Shown: piece by piece, positions 6,466 through 10,087 of the stretch
How the letters are laid out: each line of letters starts with the position of its first letter
Numbering within the stretch: position 1 is the stretch's first letter
NCBI GenBank assembly: GCA_016214375.1
Contig: JACROQ010000055.1
Location: 1-10,087 of the forward strand
Origin: Nitrospirota bacterium
GTDB taxonomy: Bacteria; Nitrospirota; 9FT-COMBO-42-15; HDB-SIOI813
DNA length: 10,087 nt
Direction: 5' to 3'
Position numbers and translations under genes: made by a program
Notes under the pieces: generated by a model
Database searches by the model: none
The model's input: the letters and a program-made list of their open reading frames with translations, nothing else
What the model was told of the DNA's origin: nothing

Positions 6466-7203
6466 ATGAAGATATATATCTACGGTATCATCGATTCAAA
6501 CGGCGGGATAGACGAATCCATCCGGGGAGTCAAAGGGGCTCCAATCCAGAATATTCCCTACAGGGATATGGGTATCGTCGTAAGCAGATTTGACGAGCCG
6601 AAAGGAATAACGAAAACCAATGCCTTGGAACATGAGGACGTTCTGGAGAGACTGATGAAACGCTTTACCGTTCTGCCCCTGAAATTCCGTACCCTTTTCA
6701 ATCGTGAGGAGGATTTCCTCTCGATCATGGAGGATCATTACGGTGATTTCTGGGAAAATCTCGACAGGCTTCGCAACAAGGCGGAGTTTGGGATCAAGGT
6801 CATCTGGTCCGGTGACCGGATACGGGAGCGGATAGAAAGGGATTATTGTAAGACTAATCCGGGCACGCCAGAGGCATCTGATCCCCATGGAAACAGGTAC
6901 ATCGAAGAAAAATTTGAGAAGTATCAGATCGAAAAGGAGTTTGAAGAAAAGGCGGAGATATGTATCTCGATTATAGACAACTTCCTGAACAAATTCGCCG
7001 CAGAAAAGAAACTCGAGAAGTCGAAGAGTAGGGATATCCTTTTGAATGCCTTTTATCTTGTTGAGAAAGGAAGGCAAAAGGATTTCAAGGAGGCCTTTGA
7101 GATATTCAAGATCGCTCCCGGTGGTTTTAATTACAAGCTCCTGGGACCATTGCCCCCTTATGATTTCGTTAAGATTGACGGCAGGGAGGGGGTAACTTTA
7201 TAA
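6466..7203 (+). CDS. GvpL/GvpF family gas vesicle protein (fourth copy)
   Basis: A 245-residue GvpL/F protein: start MKIYIYGIIDS, strand IPYRDMGIVVSRFDEP, the segment LERLMKRFTVLPLKFRTLF, a charged helical middle, RDILLNAFYLVEKGRQ and the C-terminal signature LLGPLPPYDFVKI. The frame remains open upstream through the REP-like repeat to before 6322, but the family N terminus begins at the ATG at 6466, with GGGAGG at 6448-6453 (12 bases away, a little long). An annotated start at an earlier ATG would add repeat-derived residues. It is separated from the main operon by the PilZ gene and 140 non-coding bases, and its base composition is richer in G and C than the earlier copies (hand count 30 of 60 at 6661-6720 against 25 of 60 at 4141-4200), so it may have been acquired separately. 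Confidence 0.92.
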   Translation: MKIYIYGIIDSNGGIDESIRGVKGAPIQNIPYRDMGIVVSRFDEPKGITKTNALEHEDVLERLMKRFTVLPLKFRTLFNREEDFLSIMEDHYGDFWENLDRLRNKAEFGIKVIWSGDRIRERIERDYCKTNPGTPEASDPHGNRYIEEKFEKYQIEKEFEEKAEICISIIDNFLNKFAAEKKLEKSKSRDILLNAFYLVEKGRQKDFKEAFEIFKIAPGGFNYKLLGPLPPYDFVKIDGREGVTL

Positions 7204-7225
7204 AAATATACCTTCCCCTGATTGA

Positions 7226-7297
7226 GACAGAGGCCCTTTGTCCCAATAGAGTTGTTGAAAAAGGTGAGAGAGGTGCTGGACAGCCCTGTCCGGCACC
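7226..7297 (+). terminator. Two hairpins after the last gvp gene, possible transcript end
   Basis: The first hairpin, GACAGAGGCCCTTTGTC (7226-7242), has a 7-bp stem including one G-U pair. The second is stronger: GGTGCTGGACA (7272-7282) pairs with TGTCCGGCACC (7287-7297) over 11 bp with one G-U pair and a GCCC loop. Neither is followed by a run of T on the + strand, so this is not a canonical intrinsic terminator. They lie 23-94 bases past the gvpL/F stop and could instead protect the 3' end, or support Rho-dependent ending. Confidence 0.35.
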
Positions 7298-7303
7298 CGG
7301 TTT

Positions 7304-7490
7304 GACAGCCTCGTAAAAACTCTCGACAGCGGACGGCTTCCTAAAAAGTCCATATGCAAGGCGCACAAATCCTGAGGAATGAGGCGTACTTTTTTAGGTG
7401 CGCCGCAATGACGAAGGATGCAGCGCAACGCCGCACGACCCATTGCATTTACTTCGTAGCAATGGGTACCCCGCTTTTTACGAAGCCGTC
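7304..7490. repeat. Interspersed repeat with inverted ends, MITE-like
   Basis: The right end CTTTTTACGAAGCCGTC (7474-7490) is the reverse complement of a motif that occurs twice at the left: GACAGCCTCGTAAAAA (7304-7319, two mismatches) and GACGGCTTCCTAAAAAG (7332-7348, one mismatch). Between them are further dyads: GGCGCAC/GTGCGCC (7360-7366 with 7398-7404) and the perfect 9-bp ACCCATTGC/GCAATGGGT (7438-7446 with 7459-7467). The interior wording (AAGGCGCACAAATCCTGAGG, ATGACGAAGGATGCAGCGCA) resembles an intergenic repeat I recall from Geobacter and related Deltaproteobacteria. No transposase is encoded. Exact ends are uncertain. Confidence 0.65.
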
Positions 7491-7494
7491 AGGT

Positions 7495-7522
7495 TTGAGT
7501 AATTACCCTGTCTATGTTATAC
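7495..7522 (+). promoter_or_regulatory. Possible sigma-70-type promoter for cydAB
   Basis: TTGAGT (7495-7500) and TTATAC (7517-7522) are spaced by 16 bases and resemble -35 and -10 boxes. The -10 box ends 7 bases before the cydA ATG, so transcription would begin at or next to the start codon. This is a weak consensus match only. Confidence 0.3.
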
Positions 7523-7529
7523 CATTACC

Positions 7530-8837
7530 ATGGATGTTGTCCTTTTATCCCGTCTGCAGTTTTCACTGACGATCGCCTTTCATTTTATCTTTGTTTCAAT
7601 CAATGTAGGACTGGCATGGCTGCTGGTCCTTGTTGAGGCGCTTGGATGGAGGACAAGGGACGGAGAGGTTTATGTCGAAGCTGCAAAGTTTTTTGGAAGA
7701 ATTTTCGCCGTCACCTTCATCATAGGCGTCGCCACCGGCATCGTCATGGAGTTCCAGTTCGGGATGAACTGGGCAGGGTACTCCAGGTTTGCCGGTGATG
7801 TCTTTGGCCCACTCCTGGCGGCTGAAGGCCTTCTGGCCTTCTTCCTGGAATCCTCTTTCCTCGGCCTCTATCTCTTTGGGAGAAACAGGGTATCCCGCGG
7901 CATACACGGGTTCTCCATCCTCATGGTCGCCGCAGGGTCTATACTCTCGGCCTTCTGGATCCTCGCGGCAAACTCATGGCAGCAGACACCGGCAGGCTAT
8001 ATCCTGCGGAATGGACGGCTCGAGCTGACCAGCCTTTGGGATGCAATATTTAACCCCTCTACCCTGCTCCGCTTCTTTCACACGGTGGATGCCACCCTGA
8101 TCGTGGCCTCGTTTTTCATGGGAGGGATAGCCGCCCACCTGCTTCTAAAGAACAAAAAGGTGGAGATGGCAAAAAAATCATTACGGCTGGCGATCGTCAT
8201 TGGCCTGATCGCCTCTCTCCTCCAGGTCGTGCCCTTTGGTCATGGGCATGCAAAACAGGTGGCAATGACACAGCCTGAAAAATTTGCCGTGTTCGAGGCG
8301 GTATCTGAGACACAGTCCCATGCCCCTATGGTATTATTTGGTCTCCCATCGGCGACACAACCCGGATTAAGGTGGGCCGTAGAGATACCGGGCCTCCTGA
8401 GCTGGATAACCTTTGGGGATACATCGGCCATAGTAAAGGGGCTCAAAGACTTCCCGCCGGATGAGCTCCCGCCGCGGGTCATCCCTTTTCTGGCATTCCG
8501 TATGATGGTGGTCCTGGGATTATACTTTGTTGGGATCATGCTGTATGGGGCCATCCAGCTCTACCGGGATAAACTCTGGGAGGGGCGCCGGTTCCTGAGG
8601 GTGTTCGTGTGGTCTATCCCCCTTCCGATCGCGGCCTCTCAACTTGGATGGATCGCCGCTGAGGTCGGCCGTCAGCCATGGATTATCTACAGGGTTATGA
8701 AAACAGCGGATGCGGTCTCTCCCTCCCTGTCGGCAGGGAATGTGCTCTCTTCTATAGTGCTCTTTGGCCTGTTGTACAGCCTCCTTGGCATACTCTATCT
8801 CTATATTGTAATGAGGGAGGTGAACGGATGGATCTGA
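7530..8837 (+). CDS. cydA: Cytochrome bd quinol oxidase subunit I (CydA), short Q-loop type
   Basis: A 435-residue integral membrane protein that, with CydB, oxidises quinol and reduces oxygen to water at high affinity. The haem and quinol residues of E. coli CydA have counterparts: H18 (haem b595), E99 and E107 in AAEGLLAFFLESSFLG, H184 (b558) in RFFHTVDA, M326 (b558, E. coli M393) in FRMMVVLG, K251 and E256 in the Q-loop (QPEKFAVFEA), and GRQPW at 380-384. About nine membrane segments are visible. It is shorter than the E. coli protein (522 residues) because the region between E256 and M326 lacks the long Q-loop insertion, as in CioA-type and Gram-positive enzymes. No Shine-Dalgarno sequence precedes the ATG. 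Base composition is clearly richer in G and C than the gvp genes (40 of 60 at 8581-8640). Confidence 0.95.
   Translation: MDVVLLSRLQFSLTIAFHFIFVSINVGLAWLLVLVEALGWRTRDGEVYVEAAKFFGRIFAVTFIIGVATGIVMEFQFGMNWAGYSRFAGDVFGPLLAAEGLLAFFLESSFLGLYLFGRNRVSRGIHGFSILMVAAGSILSAFWILAANSWQQTPAGYILRNGRLELTSLWDAIFNPSTLLRFFHTVDATLIVASFFMGGIAAHLLLKNKKVEMAKKSLRLAIVIGLIASLLQVVPFGHGHAKQVAMTQPEKFAVFEAVSETQSHAPMVLFGLPSATQPGLRWAVEIPGLLSWITFGDTSAIVKGLKDFPPDELPPRVIPFLAFRMMVVLGLYFVGIMLYGAIQLYRDKLWEGRRFLRVFVWSIPLPIAASQLGWIAAEVGRQPWIIYRVMKTADAVSPSLSAGNVLSSIVLFGLLYSLLGILYLYIVMREVNGWI
8813..8820 (+). promoter_or_regulatory. Ribosome binding site fixing the cydB start
   Basis: GAGGGAGG inside the end of cydA, seven bases before the cydB ATG at 8828. 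The cydB frame is open much further upstream (an ATG at 8678), but the CydB N terminus MDLNAVWFFL begins exactly here. Confidence 0.75.
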
Positions 8838-9847
8838 ATGCGGTCTGGTTTTTTCTAATCCTTGGTCTGACAGCAGGATACGCCATCTTAGACGGTTTTG
8901 ACCTTGGGGTCGGGGTCCTCCACCTCTTTGCACGGGACAACAGCGAGAGACGGATTAACATTAATGCGATTGGACCGGTGTGGGATGGGAATGAGGTATG
9001 GCTGTTAGTCGCAGGGGGTTCTTTATTCGCCGTGTTCCCTATGGCCTATGCCGCGATCCTCAGCGGCTTTTATCTTCTACTGATCCTGCTGCTGACCTCT
9101 TTGATCTTCCGGGCCGTCTCCTTAGAGTTTCGCAACAAGGTCTCCTCTGCCGCCTGGCAGCGGCTATGGGACTGGTCATTCGGGCTTGGAAGCCTCCTGG
9201 CCTCTCTGTTGTTTGGCATCATGCTTGGAAATATCCTCCAGGGCGTGTCTATCGATCAAGAGGGGATATTCACCGGACACTTCCTCTCTCAGTTCAACCT
9301 CTTTTCGATCCTTACAGGTCTTCTAATCCTGACCGTCTTTGTCATGCATGGCGGAATATACATGACGCTGAAGACAGAAGGTCTATTGCTTGAACGGATG
9401 CGGCGGGCTGTCTCTATGGCCTGGTTTATCCTCATCATCCTTTTTCCCACGGCGGTCATCAGCACCTATTATGTCTCGCCGTTTCTGTTCAGGGGCCTCT
9501 TGCGCGCTCCTTTCCCAGGGATCACAGCCGTCATCCTCTTAGCCGCAATCCTCTGTATTCCTGCAGCCCTATGGTTCAAGAGATATGCCCTCTCGTTTCT
9601 GGCATCCTCCGTGATGATTGCCTGTGGGATATTACTGACAGGGCTTAGCCTCTTCCCCCGCCTAATCCCATCGGGGATTGACCCAGCCTATAGCCTCACC
9701 ATCTATAATGCCGCAGCGGGCCCCCGCACACTGACTGCCATGCTGGTTATCACGCTCATCTCTTTGCCCCTGGTTATCAGTTATACCATCTATATCCACA
9801 GGGTATTTAAGGGAAAGGTAGCAGGCTCAGAAGAGAGTCACTACTGA
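8828..9847 (+). CDS. cydB: Cytochrome bd quinol oxidase subunit II (CydB)
   Basis: A 339-residue membrane protein, partner of CydA. Family signatures are plain: GYAILDGFDLGVG (17-29), GPVWDGNEVWLL (49-60), then FPMAYAAILSGFYLLLILLL and FRAVSLEFRNK. Hydrophobic segments continue to the C terminus (about eight or nine), ending in a basic tail. CydB supports the CydA haem sites and the proton path. The ATG overlaps cydA by 10 bases (8828-8837), giving tight translational coupling. Length is in the normal range of about 335-380. No small CydX-like reading frame is evident directly downstream (9848-9971), which is common outside the Proteobacteria with long Q-loop enzymes. Confidence 0.95.
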   Translation: MDLNAVWFFLILGLTAGYAILDGFDLGVGVLHLFARDNSERRININAIGPVWDGNEVWLLVAGGSLFAVFPMAYAAILSGFYLLLILLLTSLIFRAVSLEFRNKVSSAAWQRLWDWSFGLGSLLASLLFGIMLGNILQGVSIDQEGIFTGHFLSQFNLFSILTGLLILTVFVMHGGIYMTLKTEGLLLERMRRAVSMAWFILIILFPTAVISTYYVSPFLFRGLLRAPFPGITAVILLAAILCIPAALWFKRYALSFLASSVMIACGILLTGLSLFPRLIPSGIDPAYSLTIYNAAAGPRTLTAMLVITLISLPLVISYTIYIHRVFKGKVAGSEESHY

Positions 9848-9862
9848 TTCTTTCATTCATTG

Positions 9863-9890
9863 ATGCAGGGTTTACCAACACCCTCTGCGT
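9863..9890. terminator. Weak hairpin between cydB and a convergent gene
   Basis: GCAGGGT (9865-9871) faces ACCC plus TGC (9880-9883 and 9886-9888) with a two-base bulge and an 8-base loop; a U-G and an A-U pair can extend it outward. It lies 16 bases past the cydB stop, in the gap between convergent genes, a fitting place for a shared terminator, but there is no T-run on either side. Confidence 0.25.
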
Positions 9891-9971
9891 AGTTTAAATA
9901 GGCGAGGAGCATGAAAATGTGATCCGTTTATGCCTTCGCCTGTCGCCCCTGTTGAAAACCTCTGCGGAAAG

Positions 9972-10087
9972 TTAAAAAACATATCCGACAGTGAGCGTAG
10001 CCCCATCGAGCATAATAGCCTTGTCAGTCTCCTCTAATCGGGTTTTCGTGAATCTGTATATTACTTTGAACAATAAATAATCCGTGG
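9972..10087 (-). CDS. C-terminal end of a probable outer-membrane beta-barrel protein (5'-truncated)
   Basis: On the - strand a frame is open from the window edge to a TAA at 9974-9972, giving 37 residues. It reads TDYLLFKVIYRFTKTRLEET followed by DKAIMLDGATLTVGYVF. Alternating hydrophobic and polar residues and a last strand TLTVGYVF that ends in a terminal Phe match the beta-signal read by the BAM complex on outer-membrane barrels. No ribosome site or start is visible because the gene continues beyond 10087. Too little is present to name a family (porin-like and MtrB-like barrels are both possible). It converges on cydAB with 124 bases between them. The assignment rests on one short open stretch and the C-terminal pattern. 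Confidence 0.5.
   Translation of the reverse strand, partial: TDYLLFKVIYRFTKTRLEETDKAIMLDGATLTVGYVF

Larger units (their letters stand above)
7204..7529. other. Non-coding gap between the gvp tail and cydAB
   Basis: A 326-base stretch with no credible gene. It holds two hairpins in its first third (7226-7242 and 7272-7297), a repeat element with inverted ends (7304-7490), and about 39 bases of A/T-rich sequence before cydA that contain a promoter-like pair. A reading frame at 7354-7569 runs over the repeat and has no family resemblance. Confidence 0.7.

Noticed and set aside
6306..6593. 95-codon + strand frame containing the CHPELVSGS peptide
   Set aside because: It is a translation of the REP-like repeat and then an out-of-frame reading of the GvpL/F gene.
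6496..7077. 193-codon - strand frame opposite the fourth GvpL/F gene
   Set aside because: It lies wholly opposite a clear GvpL/F gene, has no recognisable family pattern and no ribosome site. Other - strand frames (for example 972-1457, 8240-8554 and 8520-8933) are rejected for the same reason.
7354..7569. 71-codon + strand frame across the repeat and into cydA
   Set aside because: It is built from the repeat element and out-of-frame cydA sequence, and its protein has no coherent fold pattern.
8678..8827. Upstream extension of cydB inside cydA
   Set aside because: These codons are out-of-frame cydA sequence; the CydB family N terminus and a strong ribosome site point to 8828.
1..10087. tRNA, rRNA, riboswitch or CRISPR array
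   Set aside because: No cloverleaf, rRNA-like or regular direct-repeat pattern was noticed by eye in the non-coding stretches; this was not a computed search.

Overview
The window carries most of a gas vesicle (gvp) gene cluster on the + strand, followed by a cytochrome bd oxidase operon on the same strand. A Gram-negative bacterium is implied by the PilZ protein, the cydAB pair and a probable outer-membrane barrel end at the right edge. Two interspersed repeat types (a REP-like paired dyad and a roughly 190-base element with inverted ends) resemble repeats I associate with Desulfobacterota/Nitrospirota-type anaerobes. That placement is an impression from memory, not a demonstration.

Bases 1-5227 hold a tightly packed gas vesicle operon. 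It contains a 5'-truncated double-AAA+ CDC48/VAT-like ATPase, a GvpL/F protein with a C-terminal J-domain, a second GvpL/F, GvpG, GvpO, a third GvpL/F, a short GvpS/GvpJ-like member of the GvpA fold family, and GvpK. Gaps are 0-23 bases and two junctions touch or overlap, so one transcript is likely. The main shell gene gvpA and the usual MoxR-type ATPase gvpN are not in the window and may lie upstream.

Bases 5228-7203 hold an accessory tail. It has a 229-aa protein with weak hallmarks of the TIKI/TraB/PrgY superfamily, a PilZ (cyclic-di-GMP-binding) protein, a REP-like repeat, and a fourth GvpL/F of richer base composition. The tail suggests the cluster has gained accessory or regulatory functions.

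Bases 7204-7529 are non-coding and mostly made of a repeat element with inverted ends. Bases 7530-9847 encode cydA and cydB, overlapping by 10 bases: a quinol oxidase of the short Q-loop kind with very high oxygen affinity. Bases 9848-9971 are a short intergenic stretch, and 9972-10087 (- strand) encode the last 37 residues of a convergent gene that looks like an outer-membrane beta-barrel.

Taken together, the AAA+ unfoldase, the J-domain and the several GvpL/F proteins look like an assembly or remodelling machine for gas vesicles. PilZ offers a possible second-messenger input. The neighbouring bd oxidase would fit an organism positioning itself at low oxygen, but a functional link between the two operons is only inferred.
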